A stretch of 64,000 bases of DNA from JAIEPM01 sp964546815 (GTDB taxonomy: Bacteria; Cyanobacteriota; Vampirovibrionia; Obscuribacterales; Obscuribacteraceae), in contig CAZJLR010000003.1 in NCBI GenBank assembly GCA_964546815.1, positions 124,001-188,000 of the forward strand, written 5' to 3'. The notes under the pieces were generated by a model that did not search any database, had not been told where the DNA came from, and worked only from the letters and a program-made list of their open reading frames with translations. The translations under genes were made by a program, and so were the position numbers. Below, in pieces: positions 1-7,437 of this stretch (position 1 is its first letter; each line of letters begins with the position of its first letter).

Positions 1-423
1 GAATCTGGACGCGTAGTTAGCGCCGACAAATTGGGCGACATGACCGCTGCTGACGGCACCAGGATTGGCACAAACACAAGAAAATACGCTGAGGATTTCG
101 AAAGCGCCAAACGAGAGCAAGTAGATTGGCTAGCAAAAGCAGCCAACATAAAAAATCCAAATGAATCATCAATAAGTGCAGACAAAGTAACACCAGAATT
201 CGCCAAGAATTCAGCAGTGAAAGATTTCGCTGTAGTCGTTCACATCCCAGAAAGCAGAGCATTGGGCGCCGACGGCATTGAGGGCGGACACGTCTTCTTT
301 GCCCACTTCAACCCCGACGGCTCCGTAATGTACTACGACCCTCAAAGCGGCGTCCGCTGGAACCCTGAATCAATCTCAAGACTTGGCAGTGATGCGCAAT
401 TCTATCCATTGGTTCCGCGTTAG
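1..423 (+). CDS. C-terminal part of a papain-like (glutamine deamidase-type) toxin domain protein, cut by window edge
   Basis: The reading frame is open from base 1, so this is the 3' end of a longer gene that begins outside the window; about 140 residues are visible. The last 60 residues contain GGHVFFAHFNPDG followed by YYDPQSG. That His, then Asp-Pro-Gln-Ser-Gly pattern resembles the His and Asp/Gln part of papain-fold deamidase toxins (Tox-PL type). The nucleophilic Cys would lie upstream, probably outside the window. The visible N-terminal part is charged and helical, as in linker regions of polymorphic toxins. No immunity gene can be recognised downstream. The fold assignment is inference from a short motif; an unrelated secreted repeat protein is possible. 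Confidence 0.5.
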   Translation, partial: ESGRVVSADKLGDMTAADGTRIGTNTRKYAEDFESAKREQVDWLAKAANIKNPNESSISADKVTPEFAKNSAVKDFAVVVHIPESRALGADGIEGGHVFFAHFNPDGSVMYYDPQSGVRWNPESISRLGSDAQFYPLVPR

Positions 424-607
424 ATTGCTAGGCCTAGTCTTTTAAATTCATTTTAGTCAAACCGATTCGCTAATGCCTAACAAGCGAATACGGCGATCTC
501 CAAAATCCCCAAAGCACAATTTAGAAAAATAAGCCACACGAAAGCCGATTAGCGTTTTGGCAATATGTCTAAAGACAAGGGGAGAGGTGCGGAGCTTCGG
601 TCGCGCT

Positions 608-1168
608 TCACTTCTGCATATCAATCTTTCTCACATTTCGCTTCTCAGCTGGCACGGCAGTCGCTTCGGTCTGCTTAGTTTCGGAGCCAGTTTTCGACTG
701 AAAATGAACACTTTGACCTTCGCTGCGTACTGAGACTAGATTCCAATTGTTGTCCAGCTGTACATTGACTTTGCCGCCAACGGTGATGTCCATTACTCCG
801 TCTTTGGCTTTGCCCCATTTCACTTCGCCAACATTCTTGCAAAGCCCAGAACGGTCAAATCTAACTTCGCTACCATCTGCTGTTCCCACAGAATTCGAGC
901 ATGAAGGGTCAACCTTCTTGGTCGACTTACGATTTGCCATGTCACCATCGGTGGTATAAACGCTCTCTTGCTGCCCTTTAGAAATGACAAAATCAACGGC
1001 AGGAAGGCTCTTTACGGCGGTATTGCTTTCTACCGGCTTGGCGGCGCCAGAATGAACGGCATTCCTATCGGCAAGCGCAGTTAATGAAAGCCTGTCACCT
1101 TTAGTTTCACTTGCAACTTCTACTTTCACTTTAGCGTGATTTTCGAGAACTTCTGCCATAACCTTCAC
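608..1168 (-). CDS. hypothetical protein with beta-rich repeat-like segment
   Basis: This 186-residue protein is not recognised as a named family. It is hydrophilic, has no signal peptide or membrane segment, and is rich in Lys, Ser and Val. The middle (about residues 95-150) has short alternating hydrophobic stretches such as GSEVRFDRSG and GGKVNVQLDNNWNLVSV, which suggests beta hairpins of the kind found in repeat-bearing surface or toxin proteins. The start is uncertain: a GTG at 1168 opens the frame, and an in-frame ATG at 1159 has GAAGG only three bases away. It points away from the upstream cysteine-tail gene. A gap of about 185 bases separates it from the toxin-like gene on the other strand. 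Confidence 0.55.
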   Translation of the reverse strand: MKVMAEVLENHAKVKVEVASETKGDRLSLTALADRNAVHSGAAKPVESNTAVKSLPAVDFVISKGQQESVYTTDGDMANRKSTKKVDPSCSNSVGTADGSEVRFDRSGLCKNVGEVKWGKAKDGVMDITVGGKVNVQLDNNWNLVSVRSEGQSVHFQSKTGSETKQTEATAVPAEKRNVRKIDMQK

Positions 1169-1278
1169 CCGCTCACAAGCATTACCTTTCCCTGTTTAAT
1201 AATCGCGCACAAAGGATGAAGTCGATATGTGTGAACTTACCAACTCAAAGTGCACGTATGTGCAGTCCGGTTAAATCA

Positions 1279-2859
1279 TCAGTGAGAGCAGTTGCAGTCG
1301 CATGACCCGCAATCACAAGAACCAGAGCCACAATCGCAGGCGCTGCAGTCTCCTGCCCCACAATCGCAGCACTGTGCGTCGCCGCAGCAGGCTCCACCAT
1401 GATGCCCAGCTCCACCGCAATCACAACAACTGTTGTCGCAACAATTGGCGTTCCAGCAATCACAGGGGCCACAATCGCAATCACTGCAATCGCAATCACG
1501 GCAACCGCCACTTTCGCTACTGCCACCACCCTCTTCTTCTTCAGAGTCTTTCTTCTTCCTACGTCCACGATTGCCCACATTGAAAAACGCAGCGTCACTT
1601 TCAAGTGCACCGAGGGAATGTGGAAGCTTTACAGGATTCGCACCAAATGCGGTGCCCGCATGAGCAAACACCAGCGCGCGCGGGTTTGACAAGCGGCTAA
1701 TCAAATAGGAGAGAAAAATGAGATTGAATGGCATCTCAAGGCAGTCTCTAATACTACCCGCATCTTTCGTGGCGTTGGGACAAAGTACCGCAAAAACAAA
1801 TGCGTAAACGAATGCGAATGGAAGAAAAATCTTACCGAAAAGATTCCCACTCTTAAGAGGCAACGAAATTCTATGAGCAAATACCTCAGGCAATTCAATG
1901 ACAGATAGCTCAACACAAGCACTTGCAGATGACGTTGGTCGGCGGCAGGCATGCGAAATTTTCCTGCCCACAGCGAATTTCGACAAACGTTTTCTTGTGT
2001 TTGTACGAAAGCGTTCTTGGAACATCTCGCGAGCAGCTTGCTGCAATTGAATACTATCAAGCTGAGCAACTATGTTTTCGCAAGACTTCAAAATGATCTC
2101 GACGATTTCTTGGGTAATTTCGACAGACAAGGCTCCGTCCAGCTGATATGCAGAACGAATAGCATTGAAATCTCGACTGACAAAGTCTCTTTTATAATCT
2201 TCAAGCGCATCAAGCACGTAAATCAGAAAGCCAAATTGATTTCCAAGCTCTTCAAATCTATCTGCTTCGGCATCAAATCCGCAAGCAACTGCAGCTTGTC
2301 GAAAAAATGATGCTGTCACTTTGACTGTGGACTCGGCGAAGTATTGGAGCCGCTGCTCTGGGCTTAGCAAGGCGTCATATTCGCCGCTTGCCTCAGTCAT
2401 TTTCTCTCTTTGCTCTTGAGTCTTCAACCAAGAGAAAGATTCTTGCACTGGAAAGTTGAGCGTAGTTAACTTAGCTGCGGCTTCAGCAAAGCCCTTTGAG
2501 AATGCCCTGTATGCAAATTCAGAAAGAATTCCATGCGCATCTGCCAGTCGGTCAAGGCATTTAAATTCGGCAAGCAGCAAATTTACAGAAGACGAAATCT
2601 CCAGCTCAACAGGAATGGCAGCTGCTGAAGGCATTAGCATGCAATTGAACGATGCAAAAGCTCCGCTCACATCGATTGCAGCAGGACGCTTAGCTAAGAG
2701 AAGCTCTGCCAGAAAAGTTGCATCATTGTTTAGCAACAATCGCGACCGCTGACCGTAAAGCGCCCCCATTGCTTTGCAGGTTCCGCAATAAGCAAGGCGC
2801 TTCAGGTCGCGCTCTTTCTTTGAGCTGTTGCATGCGCAGGATTTGAGTAGTCCGTACAT
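1279..2859 (-). CDS. DUF5685 family protein with a 25-cysteine C-terminal tail
   Basis: The N-terminus (MYGLLKSCACNSS..., then RLAYCGTCKAMGALYGQRSRLLLNND) matches the conserved opening of the DUF5685 family, including the paired-Cys CGTC motif. Around residues 200-230, YVLDALEDYKRDF recalls the acidic helices of isoprenoid-synthase-like folds, but no enzymatic role is established. A hydrophobic segment lies near residues 340-385. The final 75 residues, after an acidic EEEEGGGSSES linker, hold 25 cysteines in CDC, CC and CxC patterns plus a His pair (GAGHHGG), suggesting metal or cluster binding. A GAGAAG precedes the ATG. Length is 526 residues. The tail is encoded by a simple CAATCGCA-like repetitive stretch (about 1280-1510). 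Confidence 0.75.
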   Translation of the reverse strand: MYGLLKSCACNSSKKERDLKRLAYCGTCKAMGALYGQRSRLLLNNDATFLAELLLAKRPAAIDVSGAFASFNCMLMPSAAAIPVELEISSSVNLLLAEFKCLDRLADAHGILSEFAYRAFSKGFAEAAAKLTTLNFPVQESFSWLKTQEQREKMTEASGEYDALLSPEQRLQYFAESTVKVTASFFRQAAVACGFDAEADRFEELGNQFGFLIYVLDALEDYKRDFVSRDFNAIRSAYQLDGALSVEITQEIVEIILKSCENIVAQLDSIQLQQAAREMFQERFRTNTRKRLSKFAVGRKISHACRRPTSSASACVELSVIELPEVFAHRISLPLKSGNLFGKIFLPFAFVYAFVFAVLCPNATKDAGSIRDCLEMPFNLIFLSYLISRLSNPRALVFAHAGTAFGANPVKLPHSLGALESDAAFFNVGNRGRRKKKDSEEEEGGGSSESGGCRDCDCSDCDCGPCDCWNANCCDNSCCDCGGAGHHGGACCGDAQCCDCGAGDCSACDCGSGSCDCGSCDCNCSH

Positions 2860-2906
2860 TCTAAATCTTCTCGGGGGAAGAGAAGATTATAGCTCAGCAT
2901 GACTTT

Positions 2907-3869
2907 TTAGGCTTTTGCCAAAACAGAATGCAAGTAATCTTCAAGTTTGTCGAATGACCCCGTCCAACCTATTGTCATACCGGCTCTGCCCTTGATGAAT
3001 GTTTCAAGTTCTTCCCTGGTGACGTCACCAACACATTCCCAAGTGATTGTGACCCTGGTTTTGTCTGGTCCTTCTTCGTACAAGTGCACTGTAGTCAACA
3101 TTGTCGCAGGCCAGGTAGGCGACATCGGGTGACGAGCGATATTTTCATTTTCGTCGCAGAACTCTTGGGTGTAAACAATGCGAGGCTTTTCGATTTCGCG
3201 ATAGTTTGCTCTGCCATACATCTTGATGCCATTGCCACCACTCATGCAATAGAGACTGGCGCCACCCGGCCGAATGTCGCATTTGATGAATTCCATTTGG
3301 AAGCCAGTCGGCGGCAACCATTTTGAAATATGCTCTGCCTTAGTCCACACATCAAACATCAAATCGAGTGGTGCATCGAAAGTACGGTTGATGACAAACA
3401 CTTCTCTGTCAGACCCAGTTTTCTCCAGGAATTCAGCAAGGCGATCCCAGGTAGAATTACCACCGGTTTTCTTGATAACTTTGCGAGTTTCTTCTGCGGC
3501 TTCAGGAGTCGCCAAAGTCATAGTCATGTCCAGTTTTGTTTTGCCCTTTTCGTCTATGAAGAAGACTGTCACACGAAATAATGGCGGTTGATCTTCGTTG
3601 CCACCATGATCGTATACAAGCTTTTTGCCCTCTTCTACTTCAAGATAAGTGGTTATGTTCCAATAGTCTGTGCCATCGGGACCGTGCATCATATACTTCC
3701 AATGTCCGCCGGTCTTCAAGTCTTTGCTCTGCGTTGTGATTGTGAAACCTCGCGGCCCCCACCATTGAGCAACTTGCTCAGGGTCTGTCCAGGCATCCCA
3801 AACGGCTTGAACCGGGGCATCGTAAATGCGCACAATTTTTATTTCGTTAGACTTATTTTTTACGGACAT
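2907..3869 (-). CDS. tandem SRPBCC (AHSA1/START-like) domain protein
   Basis: This 320-residue protein holds two consecutive SRPBCC/AHSA1-type domains. The first begins at IVRIYDAPVQAVWDAWTDPEQVAQWWGPRGF and the second at VINRTFDAPLDLMFDVWTKAEHISKWLPPTGF; each shows the usual APxxxVWxxWTxPexxxxWxxP start and a C-terminal helix. Such domains form a hydrophobic ligand cavity; the ligand is unknown. Upstream lies an ArsR repressor, a very common pairing. The start is placed at the ATG at 3869 because AAGGAAAAGGAA lies just upstream, whereas the earlier ATG at 3887 has no ribosome-binding site. Both starts overlap the end of the arsR-type gene, so the two are translationally coupled. The protein is probably cytoplasmic. 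Confidence 0.85.
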   Translation of the reverse strand: MSVKNKSNEIKIVRIYDAPVQAVWDAWTDPEQVAQWWGPRGFTITTQSKDLKTGGHWKYMMHGPDGTDYWNITTYLEVEEGKKLVYDHGGNEDQPPLFRVTVFFIDEKGKTKLDMTMTLATPEAAEETRKVIKKTGGNSTWDRLAEFLEKTGSDREVFVINRTFDAPLDLMFDVWTKAEHISKWLPPTGFQMEFIKCDIRPGGASLYCMSGGNGIKMYGRANYREIEKPRIVYTQEFCDENENIARHPMSPTWPATMLTTVHLYEEGPDKTRVTITWECVGDVTREELETFIKGRAGMTIGWTGSFDKLEDYLHSVLAKA

Positions 3870-4218
3870 TTCCTTTTCCTTTGACATTTTTCTTTGAAGT
3901 GACTGTTTTCAAATAATCATCAAGCCGGTCTAAACTCTCTTCCCAAAATACTCGATATTCTTCAAGCCATTCATCGACGTCTTTAAAGGCGTCTTTGTTT
4001 AGCTTGCAACGGCGCCATTGTGCATCCCTTGTTTTGCTAATGAGTCCTGCTTTTTCCAAAACTTTCAGGTGTTTTGTAACTGCCGGCAAACTCATGACGT
4101 CAAGAAAGGGTTCGGCCAAATCAGACACGTTGGCTTCGCCAGTCGAAAGCTGCGCAAGCATGGCCCTACGGGTAGGGTCTGCCAGTGCAGCAAATGTTTG
4201 GCTAAGGCTGTCTTGCAT
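3853..4218 (-). CDS. ArsR/SmtB-family transcriptional repressor
   Basis: The 121-residue protein has the winged-helix fold of small ArsR repressors: QTFAALADPTRRAMLAQLSTGEANVSDLAEPF, then the recognition segment MSLPAVTKHLKVLEKAGLI and the wing GLISKTRDAQWRRCKLN. There are no paired cysteines typical of metal sensors. It therefore looks like the subgroup that controls a neighbouring SRPBCC gene rather than arsenic or zinc resistance. It overlaps the SRPBCC gene at its 3' end. A long dyad lies immediately upstream of the ATG (4227-4252), consistent with autorepression. No clear Shine-Dalgarno sequence precedes the ATG. Confidence 0.9.
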   Translation of the reverse strand: MQDSLSQTFAALADPTRRAMLAQLSTGEANVSDLAEPFLDVMSLPAVTKHLKVLEKAGLISKTRDAQWRRCKLNKDAFKDVDEWLEEYRVFWEESLDRLDDYLKTVTSKKNVKGKGNVRKK

Positions 4219-4226
4219 AGTATTAA

Positions 4227-4252
4227 ACCAAGCGGTTAATTAACCATGTGGT
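4227..4252. promoter_or_regulatory. putative ArsR operator dyad
   Basis: The sequence reads ACCA-N3-GGTTAATTAACC-N3-TGGT, a 26-bp dyad whose specified positions are all symmetrical. It lies 9 bp upstream of the ArsR-type start codon, where a bound dimer would block transcription of arsR and the coupled SRPBCC gene. The symmetry is seen directly; binding by this repressor is inference. Confidence 0.6.
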
Positions 4253-4329
4253 CAAATATATCGCCTGTACTCATTTGTGTCAACAGGAGGGGTGAGATAC
4301 AAATCAGGCCATGGCAGCATGGCATTGCA

Positions 4330-4414
4330 GGGGCGACGCCATGCGTCGCCCGCAGCTTTGATCCGGATTCGTTCTAAACGGCCGGGCGACGCATGGCGTC
4401 GCCCCTACAGAATC
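4330..4414. repeat. dispersed palindromic intergenic repeat, copy A (best preserved)
   Basis: Two 22-bp arms (4330-4351 and 4384-4405) are perfect reverse complements, separated by 32 bp. Each arm is itself nearly palindromic (GGGCGACGC around CAT then GCGTCGCCC). The right arm is followed by CTACAGAATC, also present at copy C. The spacer motif TTTGATCCGGATTCGTTCTAAACGG recurs with small changes in copy B. This structure resembles REP/BIME-type elements or a small non-autonomous transposon. Confidence 0.8.
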
Positions 4415-4433
4415 TTGGTGCGTACAATAAAGA

Positions 4434-4468
4434 GGCGCCGTTGTTTTGGACAACGGCGCCTTTGTTTT
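4434..4468. terminator. intrinsic terminator, probably bidirectional
   Basis: GGCGCCGTTG pairs with CAACGGCGCC around a 7-base loop, followed on the plus strand by TTTGTTTT and on the minus strand by TCTTTATTG. It sits about 60 bases past the stop of the minus-strand M4 peptidase gene, so its natural role is to end that transcript. Confidence 0.8.
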
Positions 4469-4528
4469 GGGATTGTGTGCTTATGTCCCTGTCAACTTTC
4501 GTTGGACAGACACTTGGGCTGGAGAAAA

Positions 4529-6343
4529 CTAACTGGCTCTTCTGAATAGCCTTTGAATGATGTTGCCATCTTTCGCCGGATCTGGAGCTGCATCTGGCGG
4601 ACGAACTGGTGTCTGCGTGTCTACTGCGTTCTTGTCTGGTTTGACACCAACGTCAGCCCACGATTTTTCCAGTTTTGCTACGAGGTCAGGCTTGTTGAGT
4701 CCCTTGGCTGCTTCGATTGTGTAATATGCGAAGCTTCCGAAGCTTGGATTCGAACCAGCGGCCTTACGTGCGTCGAACCAGATGTGACCTGGGTCTTCCC
4801 ATGCGTTGCCACCCACTGCTCTTGCGAATGTTGCGAATGCTTTGTTCGGGATACCAGAGTTGTAGTGAACGCCGCCGTTATCGCCCCATGTCTTCTTGTA
4901 GTCTTTCATGTGAGCTGGTTGTGGGTCTTTGCCTACAGCCGGGTCATCATATGCGGTACCAGGGTTCAACATGTCACGCAAGCCGCGACCTTTAACATTG
5001 TCCTTCCAGATACCCTTACCGACCAACCAGTCAGCCTTGTCTGCTGTCTGACCATTCAGCTTCTGTACGATGAGGTTACCGAATACGTCTGAATAGCTTT
5101 CGTTGAGAGCACCAGATTGTCCATGATATTGAGTTCCGGCTTCCATTTCAGTGATGCCGTGCGTGACTTCGTGACCGGCAACATCCAAAATCATGAATGT
5201 CTTGAATGGGCTTTCCGGACCAGGTCTTCCGTAGGTCATCTGGGATCCGTTCCAGAATGCATTTTCATAGTTTTGACCATAGTTGGTGGTCGAAACCATC
5301 TTCATACCTTTGCCGTCAATTGAATTGCGACCGAATACTTCTTTGTAGAAGTCACGGATTGCGCCGGTGAAATCATATGCTTTATCTACTTCTTCGTTGC
5401 CGCTGGGTTTTTGACCTTCTACGCGAACTTTCTTTCCTGGAAGATTTTCTTCGCCGCCAGCATCATAATTTTCACGAGCACCCTTAAAGTCTTCAGTGCC
5501 TGCGTTCGGACGAGCCACAGCTGACTTGCTTTGCATTTCAACTGTTTCGTTACGTGTGGTCAGGAAGTCTGCATTTTTCGGATTGCGAGCAACCATCTCA
5601 TCCAACATGTGCGGAGGAATCACACCATAAGCACTCGGAGGGAAGGCGCGCATCGTTTCTGGACGCATGATCGCTAGTGCACCCGCTGGTGCTGCAGCAT
5701 CAGTGGTGATACCAAGCGCGTTCGAGAACTTGTTGGTCAAATTGTCATAGACTCCAGCTTTGAAGTCATTGAAGCCTTTAGCTTTAGGCGATGCAAGAAC
5801 AGGCTCAATAGCCATGGCGCCTAGCTTATAGCCTCCAGCAGCCAGTGCTGTGTTCACTGCAAATGCTCCAACTGCATCTCCAATTTGACTTGAAGCGTTG
5901 TGCATGTCAGCCATGGTTGTCGCATTTTTCGCTTTGCTAAAGCCATCGAGAATTGGCTCAGCAGCCTTGTATGTAAAGTAGCCACCAATTGCAGCTGCGG
6001 CTAGCTTGCCTGCAGGTCCTGCTTCAGGAAGCACAGTCTTGAGCCCTACAGCAAATGCAGCACCCATTCCGATTGTTTCAACGGCCTGCAGTGGATTTTT
6101 GACGTTATCTACGACTGCATTTAAGAGTCCTTCTGGAACATGCCCAAGTGCTGTAAGTCCAGCCTGTCCAACTCTAACTGCTGCATTTTCCGGTGCCTTC
6201 TGGAAAGATAGCAAGTTGCTGTTTGCTTTGTTGTTTGCCATTTCACTGGCAACTCTATTGATCAACGCATCATGTTCACTCATTGGAGCAGCTGAGTGTG
6301 CTGCATCTTTAACTTGAACCGAATCAGTATTTCTTTCTGTCAT
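4529..6343 (-). CDS. protealysin-type M4 (thermolysin family) metallopeptidase with long N-terminal extension
   Basis: The 604-residue protein carries the zinc motif HEVTH (about 391-395), the third ligand in NESYSD (about E415) and the catalytic His in GVHYNSGIPNKAF (about H493), in the M4 order. Before the catalytic domain, GVIPPHMLDEMVARNP (from about residue 240) resembles the short propeptide of protealysins, and YDAGGEENLPGKKVR marks the start of the mature enzyme. Protealysins lack Sec signals, and none is seen here. The first 230 residues are unusual: an Ala/Gly-rich part with possible membrane-active helices (about 90-190). The ATG at 6343 is preferred over an in-frame TTG at 6361 because GGGGA lies 9 bases upstream of it. 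Substrate is unknown. Confidence 0.88.
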   Translation of the reverse strand: MTERNTDSVQVKDAAHSAAPMSEHDALINRVASEMANNKANSNLLSFQKAPENAAVRVGQAGLTALGHVPEGLLNAVVDNVKNPLQAVETIGMGAAFAVGLKTVLPEAGPAGKLAAAAIGGYFTYKAAEPILDGFSKAKNATTMADMHNASSQIGDAVGAFAVNTALAAGGYKLGAMAIEPVLASPKAKGFNDFKAGVYDNLTNKFSNALGITTDAAAPAGALAIMRPETMRAFPPSAYGVIPPHMLDEMVARNPKNADFLTTRNETVEMQSKSAVARPNAGTEDFKGARENYDAGGEENLPGKKVRVEGQKPSGNEEVDKAYDFTGAIRDFYKEVFGRNSIDGKGMKMVSTTNYGQNYENAFWNGSQMTYGRPGPESPFKTFMILDVAGHEVTHGITEMEAGTQYHGQSGALNESYSDVFGNLIVQKLNGQTADKADWLVGKGIWKDNVKGRGLRDMLNPGTAYDDPAVGKDPQPAHMKDYKKTWGDNGGVHYNSGIPNKAFATFARAVGGNAWEDPGHIWFDARKAAGSNPSFGSFAYYTIEAAKGLNKPDLVAKLEKSWADVGVKPDKNAVDTQTPVRPPDAAPDPAKDGNIIQRLFRRAS

Positions 6344-6723
6344 TGTTGCAATCCCCGCCAAGTGTCAGCAGGCCAACCGCTGCGTGCGGCGCCCTGTCTG
6401 TGTTTAGCTGTAAACAATCCCTTAACAAAATCGACTGTAAGACAATATACACAGCATGTCTAGCAGCGATTCTTTTAAGAATTGCGACTTAAGTGCGGTA
6501 ATTACTCATGACCATTAACGCGCACTAATCATGCGCGTTTATATTCTTCCACCTCTTATGTGTATACAGAGGCTTTCCAGTTCTGGACAGAAAATTCGAT
6601 AAGTTAGCGCTCATATTCAGAACGAATTTGTCGCGCGAAAAATTGCTCTTCGTAGAATTCGGAAGCACACGTTCTATATAGGTAGCGCAAGCTCCAAACA
6701 TTCAAAAATGAAAGCCAGGAGGA
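6344..6723. other. intergenic region between RDD gene and M4 peptidase
   Basis: No coding region is supported. It must hold the promoter of the minus-strand peptidase gene and the 3' end of the RDD transcript. The one clear structure is a perfect 8-bp stem, AACGCGCA/TGCGCGTT, at 6517-6539 with a 7-base loop, followed on the plus strand by TTATATTC; its function is unknown. Confidence 0.4.
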
Positions 6724-7314
6724 TTACATCTCAATAGTCATGCAAAGTCCGTTAATCACCAGGAAATACAAAAGTGCCAAAATACAAGCGCCTACAGAAC
6801 CCAACACAGCTCTCAGCGGAGTAATGCGCGAAAATTCCAAGGTGTATCCCGCCGTTCTGTCCCAACTTTGATTACCATGCTTCATCATCTGGACAAGCGA
6901 AATCAAAAGAGTGAAAAAACATACTATAGGAACAGTAAACCCGAGTCCAAAACACCAGGCATCAAGCCCCCTAAAAAAAGCCTGCTTAAAACTCAAGTTT
7001 TGACCGTCTGCTTTTCGCAAGCAAATACCAAAAGTTCTTTTACCTATTGTGGTAGCGTACTTCGAAATGCAGTAAGCCTCAGCAAACCAATAAGTGCCCA
7101 GCGTACAAAGAACAAGAAAACTTTGCAGCCGCCCCGTTAGCTCGAACGACTTTATCCCGGCGACTGCGAAAAGCCAAATCAGCAAATTCCAAATTAACAT
7201 AATCAAAATAGTAAAAAGTGCCATGTCGAGAAAGCGAGCGCAAAATCGAAAAAAGGCCTGACTGCCCAGGGCGATTTCATAAGCGGGCTCGGCAGCTATT
7301 GCTTGTTCCTTCAA
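6724..7314 (-). CDS. RDD family membrane protein
   Basis: The 196-residue protein has the RDD signature near its N-terminus, FFRFCARFLDMALFTILIMLIW (Arg, Arg, Asp spacing), then further hydrophobic segments: SFLVLCTLGTYWFAEAYC, CFGLGFTVPIVCFFTLLISLV and a C-terminal segment ending VINGLCM. The loop TTIGKRTFGICLRKADGQNLSFKQAFFRG matches the conserved cytoplasmic region of the family. RDD proteins are inner-membrane proteins, some linked to ion transport; no specific substrate can be given. Translation begins at a TTG with AGGAG about seven bases upstream. It stands apart from the TonB receptor gene by about 120 bases. Confidence 0.85.
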   Translation of the reverse strand: MKEQAIAAEPAYEIALGSQAFFRFCARFLDMALFTILIMLIWNLLIWLFAVAGIKSFELTGRLQSFLVLCTLGTYWFAEAYCISKYATTIGKRTFGICLRKADGQNLSFKQAFFRGLDAWCFGLGFTVPIVCFFTLLISLVQMMKHGNQSWDRTAGYTLEFSRITPLRAVLGSVGACILALLYFLVINGLCMTIEM

Positions 7315-7437
7315 AGAGCAGCTCCTGTAGCAGGTACTTTCTATTCTTGCAGGATAGGGCCCAAACCGGTCAATTCAAAGTCACAAACCGGTCTTTTTTG
7401 GGTCGGGATATTAATACTAGATTTGCATAGCTTGCGG

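Noticed and set aside
1302..1689. Open frames on the plus strand opposite the cysteine-rich tail
   Set aside because: They arise from the repetitive antisense of the tail (His/Asn/Arg-rich, no ribosome-binding site) and the minus-strand protein has a family match.
4735..4775. GGATTCGAACC-like string resembling a tRNA T-arm
   Set aside because: It lies inside the M4 peptidase coding sequence (encodes part of AGSNPSFGSF) and no cloverleaf can be built around it.
7376..7406. ACCGGT palindromes with a T-run before the RDD gene
   Set aside because: Only 6-bp self-complementary boxes; could be a weak terminator for an absent transcript and does not follow a plus-strand gene.
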